The translations under genes and the position numbers were made by a program. Under the pieces are notes generated by a model. It saw only the letters and a list, made by a program, of their open reading frames with translations, did no database searches and was not told where the DNA came from. A stretch of DNA of 64,000 nt from Dokdonella_A soli (lineage in GTDB: Bacteria > Pseudomonadota > Gammaproteobacteria > Xanthomonadales > Rhodanobacteraceae), in contig NZ_BAAAEU010000001.1 in the NCBI RefSeq assembly GCF_039523175.1, positions 310,001 through 374,000 on the forward strand, written 5' to 3'. Numbering within the stretch: the stretch's first letter is position 1; each line of letters starts with the position of its first letter. Below, piece after piece: positions 26,820 to 34,998 of this stretch.

Positions 26820-27767
26820 CTAAGCCACCACGCGCAACCGCAGTTCCTTCGGCAGCGCAAAGGTCACGTTCTCGGGTTCGCCATCCAGTTCGCGCACACC
26901 GGCGGCGCCGGCTCCGCGCAGACGATCGATGACCTCGCGGACCAGGCTCTCCGGAGCAGAGGCGCCGGCGGTGACGCCGATGCGGGTGCGGCCTTCCAGC
27001 CATTGCGGCTGGATATCGGCGGCGCCGTCGATCAGGTAGGCGGGCACGCCCTGCTTCTCGGCGAGTTCGCGCAGGCGGTTCGAGTTCGAGCTGTTCGGCG
27101 AACCGACGACGAGAACCAGGTCACATTGCTGGCCGAGCTTGCGCACCGCATCCTGGCGGTTCTGTGTGGCGTAGCAGATGTCGTCGTGGCGTGGGCCGAC
27201 GATGGCGGGAAAACGCTGTTGCAGCGCCTCGATGACCGCGCGGGTGTCGTCGATCGACAGCGTGGTCTGGGTCGCGAACGCGATGTGTTCGGGATTGCGC
27301 GGGGTCAGGTGCGCGACGCATTCGGGCGTCTCGACCAGATGGATCGCGCCGGCATTGGCCGGATCCCACTGTCCCATCGTGCCTTCGACTTCGGGATGGC
27401 CGGCGTGGCCGATCAGCACGACATCACGCCCGGCCTTGCCGTGGCGCGCGACTTCCATGTGCACCTTGGTGACCAGCGGACAGGTTGCGTCGAACACGGC
27501 GAGGCCACGCTCCCCTGCTTCGCCGCGCACCGCCTGCGAGACGCCATGCGCGCTGAAGATCACGGTCGAACCGTCCGGCACCTCGGTCAGTTCGTCGACG
27601 AACACCGCGCCTTGCGCGCGCAGCTTGTCGACGACGAAGCGGTTGTGCACGACTTCGTGGCGCACGTAGATCGGCGCACCGAAGGTCTCGAGCGCGCGTT
27701 CGACGATCTCGATCGCGCGATCGACGCCGGCGCAGAATCCGCGGGGGTTGGCGAGCAGGACATCCAT
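26820..27767 (-). CDS. ispH: 4-hydroxy-3-methylbut-2-enyl diphosphate reductase
   Basis: A 315-residue IspH (LytB) that makes IPP and DMAPP in the last step of the MEP isoprenoid pathway. The three cysteines that hold the iron-sulfur cluster are C12 (ANPRGFCAGV), C96 (FDATCPLVTKVH) and C198 (DDICYATQNRQ); the catalytic E126 (GHPEVEGT) and the GSPNSSNSNRL motif are present. It starts eight bases after lspA, so the two are cotranscribed. The fkpB gene that often sits between them is absent. Confidence 0.98.
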   Translation of the reverse strand: MDVLLANPRGFCAGVDRAIEIVERALETFGAPIYVRHEVVHNRFVVDKLRAQGAVFVDELTEVPDGSTVIFSAHGVSQAVRGEAGERGLAVFDATCPLVTKVHMEVARHGKAGRDVVLIGHAGHPEVEGTMGQWDPANAGAIHLVETPECVAHLTPRNPEHIAFATQTTLSIDDTRAVIEALQQRFPAIVGPRHDDICYATQNRQDAVRKLGQQCDLVLVVGSPNSSNSNRLRELAEKQGVPAYLIDGAADIQPQWLEGRTRIGVTAGASAPESLVREVIDRLRGAGAAGVRELDGEPENVTFALPKELRLRVVA

Positions 27768-27775
27768 GGCAGCGA

Positions 27776-28273
27776 TTATCCGCCGTTGACCGGCGCTTTC
27801 CTACCGGCGAAGCCGAACAGGATCAGCAGCACCGCGCCGACGCTGATTGCCGAATCGGCGACGTTGAACGCGGGCCAGGCCCAATCCTGGTAGTACACCT
27901 GGATAAAATCGGTGACGTGCCCGAAGCGCAGGCGGTCGACCAGGTTGCCGAGCGCGCCGCCGATGATCAGTGCGAGCGGCACTGCATTGCGCCAGTCGCG
28001 GCGCGCTGTGCGGCTCAGCCAGAACATCAGGACGACGCTCACCCCGATCGCGAGCGCGGCGAACAGCCAGCGCTGCCAGCCGTCGGCGCTGGCGAGGAAA
28101 CTGAACGCCGCGCCGGTATTGAACGCGAGCGTCCAGTTCAGTAGACCGGGAATGACCGCGTGCGGCGACAGCGGCTGCAGCTCGGTCAATGCGATGTGCT
28201 TGGTCAGCTGGTCGAGTGCAATGACGAGCAGCGAAAGCAGCAACCACGAAAGTGCGTTGGGTTTGATTTTCAT
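27776..28273 (-). CDS. lspA: Lipoprotein signal peptidase (signal peptidase II)
   Basis: A 165-residue inner-membrane aspartyl protease with four transmembrane helices. It cuts prolipoproteins before the lipidated Cys. The catalytic pair is D113 (GNLVDRLRFGHVTDF) and D140 (FNVADSAI), with the FNTGAAFSF motif near residue 51. It lies between ileS and ispH, as in most gammaproteobacteria. Confidence 0.97.
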   Translation of the reverse strand: MKIKPNALSWLLLSLLVIALDQLTKHIALTELQPLSPHAVIPGLLNWTLAFNTGAAFSFLASADGWQRWLFAALAIGVSVVLMFWLSRTARRDWRNAVPLALIIGGALGNLVDRLRFGHVTDFIQVYYQDWAWPAFNVADSAISVGAVLLILFGFAGRKAPVNGG

Positions 28274-28289
28274 TCGATCGATGATCTGG

Positions 28290-28430
28290 GGACGGTTAGA
28301 GCCGTTCGTGCTGATGCTTCGACAAGCTCAGCACAGGGTACGCTTCGCGTATCGACGCACGAACGGCACTCAGCAACACTGTTTCGCAAGGGTCGCCCTT
28401 CGATGCCTCAGGGCGAACGGCCCTCGTTTC
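28290..28430. repeat. TTCGACAAGCTCAGCAC-type interspersed repeat
   Basis: Between lspA and ileS lies a segment with inverted modules: GCCGTTCGTGCTGATGCTTCGACAAGCTCAGCAC, then GTACGCTTCGCGTA, then CCCTTCGATGCCTCAGGGCGAACGG. Such GCTTCGACAAGCTCAGC elements are widespread between genes in xanthomonads and other proteobacteria; one copy is seen here. Confidence 0.6.
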
Positions 28431-28432
28431 CG

Positions 28433-31429
28433 CTAGAACCACCGCCTCGTCTCGCCCTTGCCATCGACGTTCTCGATGCAGCGTCCGCAGATCTCCGGAT
28501 GCTCGGCATGCGTGCCGACATCGACACGGTAGTGCCAGCAGCGGATGCATTTCTGCGCGCTGCTCGGCTGCGCTGTGATCCAGACCTTCGCGCCCTCGAT
28601 CTCGACGCCGTGCACGTCCGCGCGCTCGGCCGGGTCCGGCTGGATGGCGAGATCGGCGAGCGTCAGGTTCGAGGTAATGAAGAAGAAGCGCAACTCGTCG
28701 GCGATCTGCGCATAGCGCGCGCGGGTCGCCGCATCCGCGTGCACGACGACGTCGGCCTGCAGCGAGGCGCCGATCGCGCCGGTCGCACGCATGCCTTCGA
28801 GCAGGCGCGACGCCGCCGCGCGGATCGTGAGCAGGTCGGCCCAGAACTTGCGCTGCTCCGGTGACCCCTGCGTCGCCGCGAGTCCGTCGTACCAGGTTTC
28901 GAACAGCACTGATTCGCCGCGCTGACCCGGGATCAGCGGCCAGATCTCCTCGGCGGTGAACGATAGAATCGGCGCGATCCAGCGCACCAGCGCCTCGACG
29001 ATGCGGTACATCGCACTCTGCGCGCTACGCCGACCATGGCTGTCCGCCGGCATCGTGTAGAGCCGGTCCTTGGTGATGTCGAGATAGAGCGAGCCCATCT
29101 CGTTCGTGCAGAAGTTCTGCACGCGCGCGATGATCTCGGGAAAATCATGGCGCGCGTAGGCGGCAACGACCGCCTGCTGTACATCGTGCGCCTGCTGCAC
29201 GGCCCACTGGTCGAGCAGCAGGCACTGCTCGACTGGCAGCAAGTGCTTCGCCGGATCGAAGCCATCCAGGTTGCCGAGCAGGAAGCGCGCGGTGTTGCGG
29301 ATGCGCCGGTAGGAATCGGCGACGCGCTTGAGGATCTCGTCGGACACCGCGATCTCGTTGCGGTAATCGGTCGAAGCGACCCACAGGCGCAGCACGTCGG
29401 CGCCGAGCGTATCGACGACCTTCTGCGGCGCAATCACATTGCCGAGCGACTTCGACATCTTGCGACCCTGCGCATCGACGGTGAAGCCGTGCGTCAGCAC
29501 CGCATCGTACGGCGCGCGGCCATGCATCGCAGCGGAGGTCAGCAGCGACGAATGGAACCAGCCGCGGTGCTGATCCGAGCCTTCCAGGTACATGACCTGG
29601 TCGCCAGGCTTGCGCGCGAGGTTCGCGCGCGCATCGAGCACGCACCAGTGCGTAACGCCCGAATCGAACCAGACATCGAGGATGTCGGTGACCTTCTCGT
29701 ATTGCGCGGCTTCGGCGCCGAGCAGTTCGGCCGGATCGAGCGCATACCACGCGTCGACGCCGTCGTTCTCGATCCGCTGCCCAACCTGCTCCATCAGCTC
29801 GACGCTGCGCGGATGCGGCTGCTGATTCGTCCTGTCGACGAACAGCGCGATCGGCACGCCCCAGGTGCGTTGCCGCGAGATGCACCAGTCCGGGCGCCCC
29901 GCGACCATGCCGGCGATACGCTCCTCGCCCCAGGCTGGATACCAGTCGACGTCGTCGCGGATCGATTTCAGCGCGGCCTCGCGCAGTCCGGCGATTTCCA
30001 TGCCGATGAACCACTGCGGCGTGGTGCGGAACGCGACCGGCGTCTTGTGCCGCCAGCAATGCGGATAGCTGTGCGTGATCTTCGCGGACGCGAGCAGCAT
30101 GCCGCGCTCGCCGAGCAGCGCAACGATCGCGTCGTTCGCCTTCCAGATGAACTGGCCCTCGAAGATCGGCGTCCCGGGCAGATACACGCCGTTGCCACCG
30201 ACCGGATTCAGTTCGGCTGCGGGATACTTCTCCACCAGTCCATATTTCTGGCCGACCGCGAAGTCCTCAACGCCATGGCCGGGCGCGGTGTGCACGGCGC
30301 CGGTGCCATCCTCGGCGGAGACGTGGTCGCCAAGCAGAATCGGGATCTGGCGGTCGTAGAATGGGTGGCGTAGTGCCGCGTCAACCCCTTCCCCCTTGAG
30401 CGGGGAAGGTTGGGATGGGGGTGAGGCGCCGAAGGCGCCCGCTTCGCGGTCGCCCCCCCTTCCGCCTTCGGCACCTTCCCCCGCAGAGGGGGGAAGGAAA
30501 GCCAGGGCAGAGCCCTTCGCACGACCGACCACGTTCACCGTCTCGACGCCGTAGCGCGCCAGCGCGCCGGGCGCCAACGCCTCCGCGAGCACCAGCAGGA
30601 CGCGCTTGCCTCCACGCGCCGGCCCTTCGACGAGCACGTATTCAAGCTCCGGTCCGAGCGTGACGGCGACGCTCGCCGGCAGAGTCCACGGCGTGGTCGT
30701 CCATATCGGCACCGCGACGATGTCGCCGTCACCGATGGTCACGCCGAACTTCGCCGCCAGCGCTTTCGCATCGAGCGCGTCATAGGCGACATCGATCGCC
30801 GGCGAAACCTTGTCCGCGTACTCGATCTCAGCCTCGGCAAGCGCCGAACCACAGTCGAAGCACCAGTGCACCGGCTTGAAGCCGCGCGTGACATGTCCGT
30901 TCGCATGGATCTTCGCCAGCGCACGGATCATGTCGGCTTCGTACTTGAAGTCCATCGTGCGGTACGGATTCTCCCAATCGCCGAGCACGCCGAGCCGCTT
31001 GAAGTCGGCGCGCTGCAGGTCGATCTGTTTCGCGGCGTATTCGCGACACTTCGCGCGGAACGTCGCCGCATCGACCTTCTGGCCGACCTTGCCGACTTCC
31101 TTCTCGACCGCGATCTCGATCGGCAGGCCATGGCAGTCCCAGCCGGGTACGTAGGGCGAACGGAAACCGGCCAGCAGCTTCGACTTGACGACGATGTCCT
31201 TGAGGATCTTGTTGACCGCGTGACCGATATGGATCACGCCGTTCGCATACGGCGGGCCGTCATGCAGGATGTACGCGTGCTCGCGGTCCGCCGCATGCCG
31301 CTGGATCGCGTCATAGCGGCCGGCCTTCTCCCATTCGGCCAGCATGCCGGGCTCGCGCCGGGCCAGATCCGCCTTCATCGCGAAGTCGGTCTTCGGCAGG
31401 TTGATCGTGTCTTTGTAGTCTTTGGCCAT
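28433..31429 (-). CDS. ileS: Isoleucyl-tRNA synthetase with an in-frame repeat insertion
   Basis: A 998-residue class I synthetase; about 940 is usual. The HIGH motif (GVIHIGHAVNK, near residue 67), TTPWTLPASVA of the editing domain, KMSKS (GRKMSKSLGNVI) and a C-terminal zinc ribbon (CIRCW...CGRCIENV) are all intact. About residues 311-348 (FLPPSAGEGAEGG...SPLKGEG) have no family counterpart and are encoded by an intergenic-type repeat in the CP1 editing domain, between GRAKGSAL and ALRHPFYDRQIPILLGDHV. As the essential gene stays open, the insertion is presumably tolerated as a surface loop. Confidence 0.96.
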   Translation of the reverse strand: MAKDYKDTINLPKTDFAMKADLARREPGMLAEWEKAGRYDAIQRHAADREHAYILHDGPPYANGVIHIGHAVNKILKDIVVKSKLLAGFRSPYVPGWDCHGLPIEIAVEKEVGKVGQKVDAATFRAKCREYAAKQIDLQRADFKRLGVLGDWENPYRTMDFKYEADMIRALAKIHANGHVTRGFKPVHWCFDCGSALAEAEIEYADKVSPAIDVAYDALDAKALAAKFGVTIGDGDIVAVPIWTTTPWTLPASVAVTLGPELEYVLVEGPARGGKRVLLVLAEALAPGALARYGVETVNVVGRAKGSALAFLPPSAGEGAEGGRGGDREAGAFGASPPSQPSPLKGEGVDAALRHPFYDRQIPILLGDHVSAEDGTGAVHTAPGHGVEDFAVGQKYGLVEKYPAAELNPVGGNGVYLPGTPIFEGQFIWKANDAIVALLGERGMLLASAKITHSYPHCWRHKTPVAFRTTPQWFIGMEIAGLREAALKSIRDDVDWYPAWGEERIAGMVAGRPDWCISRQRTWGVPIALFVDRTNQQPHPRSVELMEQVGQRIENDGVDAWYALDPAELLGAEAAQYEKVTDILDVWFDSGVTHWCVLDARANLARKPGDQVMYLEGSDQHRGWFHSSLLTSAAMHGRAPYDAVLTHGFTVDAQGRKMSKSLGNVIAPQKVVDTLGADVLRLWVASTDYRNEIAVSDEILKRVADSYRRIRNTARFLLGNLDGFDPAKHLLPVEQCLLLDQWAVQQAHDVQQAVVAAYARHDFPEIIARVQNFCTNEMGSLYLDITKDRLYTMPADSHGRRSAQSAMYRIVEALVRWIAPILSFTAEEIWPLIPGQRGESVLFETWYDGLAATQGSPEQRKFWADLLTIRAAASRLLEGMRATGAIGASLQADVVVHADAATRARYAQIADELRFFFITSNLTLADLAIQPDPAERADVHGVEIEGAKVWITAQPSSAQKCIRCWHYRVDVGTHAEHPEICGRCIENVDGKGETRRWF
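30384..30497. repeat. CCCTTCCCC-type repeat inserted inside ileS
   Basis: About 114 bases within ileS made of two imperfect hairpins: CCCCTTCCCCCTTGAGCGGGG followed by AAGGTTGGGATGGGGGTG, and CCTTCCCCCGCAGAGGGGGG followed by AAGG, with a GGCGCCGAAGGCGCC palindrome between. The same design occurs between genes at 32624, 34336, 34481 and 37027. Length and frame keep ileS open. Confidence 0.8.
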
Positions 31430-31434
31430 GAGTT

Positions 31435-31515
31435 GGAATCGGGAATCGGGAATCGGGAATCGGGAATCGGGAATCGGGAATCGGGAATCGGGAATCGGGA
31501 ATCGGGAATCGGGAA
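31435..31515. repeat. GGGAATC heptamer tandem array
   Basis: Ten perfect copies of GGGAATC (31441-31510), with partial units at both ends, immediately upstream of ileS (minus strand start at 31429). A shorter array of the same heptamer lies upstream of obgE (36065-36097). Confidence 0.95.
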
Positions 31516-31529
31516 GAAACTAACCCCTT

Positions 31530-31610
31530 CGTCGTCCCGGCGGAAGCCGGGACCCAGTGCCTCATGCTTCGGTGAAAGGCGCCGGATCCCGGTGTTCACC
31601 GGAAAGACGA
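31530..31610. repeat. GTCCCGGCGGAAGCCGGGACC-type interspersed repeat
   Basis: An inverted repeat (CGTCCCGGCGGAAGCCGGGACCCAGTGCC and a second CCGGATCCCGG module) of the GTCATCCCGGC...GGGATCCAG family. It overlaps the last ~17 codons and stop of ribF. Related copies are at 42537-42668 and 45330-45385. Confidence 0.6.
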
Positions 31611-32545
31611 TTCTTGTTGTGCAATCCGAGAATTGCCCGCGCCTCGGCGGCATCACGGTCGATCTGCCGCACCATCGTGTCAAGGTCGCTGAACTTTTCT
31701 TCCTCGCGCAACTTTTGCACGAATTCGACCTCAAGGCGGCGACCGTACAGATCGCCATCGAAATCGAACAGGTGCGCCTCCAGCAGCGGCTCGGTGCCGT
31801 TGACCGTCGGGCGCACGCCGAGGCTCGCAACGCCCGGCAACGGCAAGGCACCGATGCCTTGCACGCGCACCGCGAAGATGCCGGAAACCGGTGATGTACG
31901 CCGGCCGAGCCGGATGTTCGCGGTCGGATAGCCGAGCTTGCGCCCGAGCTGCTGGCCGCGCACGACATGACCGCCGATCGCGAAGCGCCGGCCGAGCAGC
32001 CGCGCTGCCGCGTCGAATTCGCCGATCGCGAGATGCTTGCGGATCGCGCTGCTACTGACGCGCTCGCCGCCGGCCTCGATATCCGGCAGCACCGACACCG
32101 AGAAACCGCGCCGCTCACCGAACGCGCGCAGCATCGCAACATCGCCGCGCCGCGAGTGGCCGAAGCGAAAGTCCGCACCGATCCAGATCTCGCGCGCGTC
32201 GGCGCGATCGACCAGAACGTCCTCGATGAACGCCTCGGCCGGCATCGCCGCCAGCACTGCGTCGAAGCGCAACAGCAACAGGCGCATGTCGGGTTCGGTG
32301 AGAAGCCCGATCTTCTCGCGCACGCTGGCCAGGCGCGGCACCGGCGCTCCACGCCCGAAGAACTCGCGCGGAATCGGCTCGAAGCTGATCGCGAGCGGCG
32401 TCATTCCGAGTTCCGCCGCGCGCACGCGCACGCGCGCAAGCAGCGCGCGATGGCCGAGGTGCACGCCATCGAACGCTCCCACACACAGCACGCTGCCGCC
32501 CGGAGCCAGGCTCGGCCCCGCGGCATCCCGGAAAAGCAGGCTCAT
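31562..32545 (-). CDS. ribF: Bifunctional riboflavin kinase / FMN adenylyltransferase
   Basis: A 327-residue RibF that makes FMN and then FAD. The N-terminal nucleotidyltransferase half has GAFDGVHLGHRALL and GADFRFGHSRRGD; the C-terminal kinase half has GRKLGYPTANIRLG and the VRPTVNG...EAHLFDFDGDLYG block. The last residues (GEHRDPAPFTEA) are encoded by an interspersed repeat, so the C-terminus has probably been replaced. ATG 32545 is close to a TATACT hexamer (about 10 bases upstream), so the leader may be very short. Confidence 0.95.
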   Translation of the reverse strand: MSLLFRDAAGPSLAPGGSVLCVGAFDGVHLGHRALLARVRVRAAELGMTPLAISFEPIPREFFGRGAPVPRLASVREKIGLLTEPDMRLLLLRFDAVLAAMPAEAFIEDVLVDRADAREIWIGADFRFGHSRRGDVAMLRAFGERRGFSVSVLPDIEAGGERVSSSAIRKHLAIGEFDAAARLLGRRFAIGGHVVRGQQLGRKLGYPTANIRLGRRTSPVSGIFAVRVQGIGALPLPGVASLGVRPTVNGTEPLLEAHLFDFDGDLYGRRLEVEFVQKLREEEKFSDLDTMVRQIDRDAAEARAILGLHNKNRLSGEHRDPAPFTEA

Positions 32546-32591
32546 CGACAAAGTATAGCCGCTGCGCCGCAGCATGCGGGGTCCAGCTTCC

Positions 32592-32702
32592 GTAGGAGCG
32601 GCTTCAGCCGCGAAGCTTTCAAGCCCTCCCCTTCAAGGGGAGGGTCGGGTGGGGATGGTGTTACCGCGCCATGAAAAGCATCGCGGCTGAAGCTGCTCCT
32701 AC
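32592..32702. repeat. GTAGGAGCGG-type hairpin repeat, copy 3, with nested CCCTCCCC element
   Basis: Arms GTAGGAGCGGCTTCAGCCGCGAAGC and GCATCGCGGCTGAAGCTGCTCCTAC (one mismatch) enclose CCCTCCCCTTCAAGGGGAGGG plus TCGGGTGGGGATGG (32624-32658). One repeat family sits inside another. It lies between the murJ stop and the ribF start. Confidence 0.9.
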
Positions 32703-32720
32703 GAGCGCGGGTTGGATGGA

Positions 32721-34328
32721 TCAAATCCCCCGCAGATCGCGCAAGCGGAAACCGCAGACGAACAGCACGACCAGGAATGTGCCGCCGCCCCCTGCGATCA
32801 GGATGCCGAGCCGCAGCACGCGCGTCATCACGCTCCAGGCGCCCCAGTCCGACCACTGCCACAGGCCGATGCCGAGCACGATCACCATCGCGACGCAGGC
32901 GGCGCCGAGACGCGCGAGGTGCTTCGCCCAGCCCGGCTGGCGCTGGTAGACGCCGTCGCGGCGCAGCGCTAGCCAGAGCTGCGCGAGATTGAGATAGCTG
33001 GCCAGCGCGCTGGCCAGCGCGAGGCCCATGTGCAGGCCGGGCACTTTCGCGATCGCAGCCAACCAGCCGTCGCCGAGATCCTCCGGCTTGTGCCAGAAAT
33101 GGAACAGCAGGCCGACGAACAGGATGTTCATCACCATGTTCGCGACCATTGCGACGATGCCGGCGCGGACCGGTGTCTTCGTGTCCTGGCGCGCATAGAA
33201 CGCCGGCGCGACGACCTTGACCAATGCGAATGCGGGCAGCCCGAACGAGAGCGCGGACAGCGACAGCGCAGCCATGTCGACGTCGTGCGCACTGAAGCGG
33301 CCGTGCTGCAGCAAGGTCGCGAGAAGCGGCTTGGCCAGCAGCACCAGCGCGAGCATCGCCGGCACCGCGATCAGCAACGCGGTGCGCAGGCCCCAGTCGA
33401 GCGCCTTCGCAAAGCCGTCGTGGTCGGTGGTGACGTGATGACGCGACAGCGAGGGCAGGATCACCGTGCCGAGCGCGACACCGAACAGGCCGAGCGGAAA
33501 CTCCAGCAGGCGATCGGTCTGCGCGAGCCAGGTCTGCGAGCCGGAGATCAGGAACGAAGCGATCAGCGTGTCGAGCAGCAGGTTGACTTGCGCGACAGAA
33601 GAGCCGAACAGCGTCGGCACCATGAGCTTCAGGATCCGGCGCACGTCCGGATGACTCCAACCCCAGCGCGGCAACGCGAGCAGGTCGAGCCGGCGCAGCG
33701 ACGGCAACTGGACGAGCAGCTGCAGGATGCCTGCAACGAAGATCGCCCAGCCGAGCGCCATGATCGGTACATCGAAATGCGGCGCGACCCAGAGCGCGGC
33801 CGCGATCATGCACAGATTCAGGATCACCGGCGTCAGCGCCGGCAGCATGAATTTGTGGAAGCTGTTGAGGACGCCGCCAGCCAGCGCGGTCAGTGAGACG
33901 AACAGCAAGAACGGGAACGTGACGCGCAACAGGTCGGTGGTCAGCGCGAATTTCGCGGGCTGGTCGATCGAACCCGGTGCGAAGCCACGCGCTACCCAGG
34001 ATGCGCCGAGCACGCCGAGCGCGGTGACCAGCAGCAGCACACCGCCGAGCGTGCCGGCCGTGCGCGCTATCAGTTCCTTCAGATCCGCGTGCGGACGCGT
34101 CTCCTTGACCTCGGTGAACACCGGCACGAACGCGACCGAAAAAGAGCCCTCGGCGAACAGCCGGCGCAGGAAGTTCGGGATGCGGAACGCGACCCAGAAC
34201 GCATCGGTCGCCGCGTTCGCGCCGAACGCGTACGCGATCGCCTGCTCTCGCACGAGGCCGAGCAGGCGCGAGACGAAGGTGCCTCCGCTGAAGCTCAGCA
34301 TCGAGCGGAACAGGCTCGGGCGGCTCAT
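32721..34328 (-). CDS. murJ: Lipid II flippase MurJ
   Basis: A 535-residue polytopic membrane protein of the MOP superfamily with about 14 helices; it moves lipid II across the inner membrane for peptidoglycan synthesis. The N-terminus MSRPSLFRSMLSFSGGTFVS and LGLVREQAIAYAFGAN...FWVAFRIPNFLRRLFAEGSFS are the family signature, with the essential charged residues of the central cavity (R18-, R24- and R52-equivalents) in these segments. ATG 34328 matches the family start; the frame runs on upstream through a repeat. Located between ribF and rpsT, the usual place. Confidence 0.96.
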   Translation of the reverse strand: MSRPSLFRSMLSFSGGTFVSRLLGLVREQAIAYAFGANAATDAFWVAFRIPNFLRRLFAEGSFSVAFVPVFTEVKETRPHADLKELIARTAGTLGGVLLLVTALGVLGASWVARGFAPGSIDQPAKFALTTDLLRVTFPFLLFVSLTALAGGVLNSFHKFMLPALTPVILNLCMIAAALWVAPHFDVPIMALGWAIFVAGILQLLVQLPSLRRLDLLALPRWGWSHPDVRRILKLMVPTLFGSSVAQVNLLLDTLIASFLISGSQTWLAQTDRLLEFPLGLFGVALGTVILPSLSRHHVTTDHDGFAKALDWGLRTALLIAVPAMLALVLLAKPLLATLLQHGRFSAHDVDMAALSLSALSFGLPAFALVKVVAPAFYARQDTKTPVRAGIVAMVANMVMNILFVGLLFHFWHKPEDLGDGWLAAIAKVPGLHMGLALASALASYLNLAQLWLALRRDGVYQRQPGWAKHLARLGAACVAMVIVLGIGLWQWSDWGAWSVMTRVLRLGILIAGGGGTFLVVLFVCGFRLRDLRGI

Positions 34329-34335
34329 CCTGAAG

Positions 34336-34386
34336 CCCTCTCCCACAAGCCCCGCTTGGGGGAGAGGGCTGGGTGAGGGGGCGGGG
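34336..34386. repeat. CCCTCTCCC-type repeat, upstream of murJ
   Basis: Hairpin CCCTCTCCCACAAGCCCCGCTTGGGGGAGAGGG followed by CTGGGTGAGGGGGCGGGG. An inverted relative lies at 34481-34538, so the pair face each other across about 95 bases. Confidence 0.75.
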
Positions 34387-34480
34387 CCGCAAAACGCTGC
34401 AACGCGCCGATCTTCGCAATGCACAGCAGGTCGGTGCGCTCTGATGAAAGAGTCACTCCGAGGTTTCGCTTGGCGGCAAC

Positions 34481-34538
34481 CCCCGCCCCCTCACTCCAGC
34501 CCTCTCCCCCAACGATGGAGCCGTTGGGGGAGAGGGGG
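34481..34538. repeat. CCCTCTCCC-type repeat, upstream of rpsT, inverted relative to 34336
   Basis: CCCCGCCCCCTCACTCCAGC leads into the hairpin CCCTCTCCCCCAACGATGGAGCCGTTGGGGGAGAGGG. Its first 30 bases match the reverse complement of the 34336-34386 copy with one base difference; the loops differ. Confidence 0.75.
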
Positions 34539-34547
34539 TTCTTTCGT

Positions 34548-34576
34548 TTGACGCGACCGCGTACCGCCGGCATAAT
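34548..34576 (+). promoter_or_regulatory. Sigma-70 promoter of rpsT
   Basis: TTGACG (34548-34553), a 17-base spacer, then CATAAT (34571-34576), 39 bases before the rpsT start codon. It begins just after the repeat at 34481-34538. Confidence 0.75.
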
Positions 34577-34615
34577 CCGCAGTCTTTTTCCGAACCCGTT
34601 CACTGGAGTTTTACC

Positions 34616-34879
34616 TTGGCCAACATCAAGTCCGCGAAGAAGCGTGCGCGCCAGTCCGAGCAGCACCGCCAGCGCAACGCCAGCGCGCGTTCGATGGTTC
34701 GCACCGCGATCAAGAATGTCGTCAAGGCGATCGAAGCGAAGGACAAGGCCCGTGCCGAAGCCGCGTTCAAGATCGCCGAGCCGGTCATGGACCGCTACGC
34801 CGCACGCGGCCTGATCCACAAGAACAAGGCTTCGCGTCACAAGAGCCGCCTGACCGCGCACATCAAGGCGCTGGCCTGA
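34616..34879 (+). CDS. rpsT: 30S ribosomal protein S20, TTG start
   Basis: An 87-residue basic protein (ANIKSAKKRARQSEQHRQRN start) that binds 16S rRNA in early 30S assembly. The start codon is TTG, with GGAG eight bases upstream; E. coli rpsT also starts with UUG, where the weak start is part of S20 autoregulation, so the feature may be functional here. Divergent from murJ, convergent with obgE. Confidence 0.97.
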   Translation: MANIKSAKKRARQSEQHRQRNASARSMVRTAIKNVVKAIEAKDKARAEAAFKIAEPVMDRYAARGLIHKNKASRHKSRLTAHIKALA

Positions 34880-34901
34880 GCAAGGCTTCAACGCGATGCC
34901 G

Positions 34902-34928
34902 AAAAAGCCGGCGCTAGCCGGCTTTTTT
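34902..34928. terminator. Bidirectional terminator between rpsT and obgE
   Basis: AAAAAGCCGGCGCTAGCCGGCTTTTTT: an A-tract, a GC stem and a T-tract on both strands, placed 22 bases after rpsT. A degraded second copy (GCCGGCGCTAGCCCGCTTTTTT) follows at 34950-34973, nearer the obgE stop. Confidence 0.9.
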
Positions 34929-34998
34929 ATCTTCAATAGAATTCCCAGGCCGGCGCTAGCCCGCTTTTTTGTTGTCTGGATGCCGGCAGCGGCTGGCG

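Noticed and set aside
31435..31515. CRISPR array
   Set aside because: The units are 7 bases in direct tandem without spacers; no cas gene is present. No CRISPR array was seen anywhere in the window.
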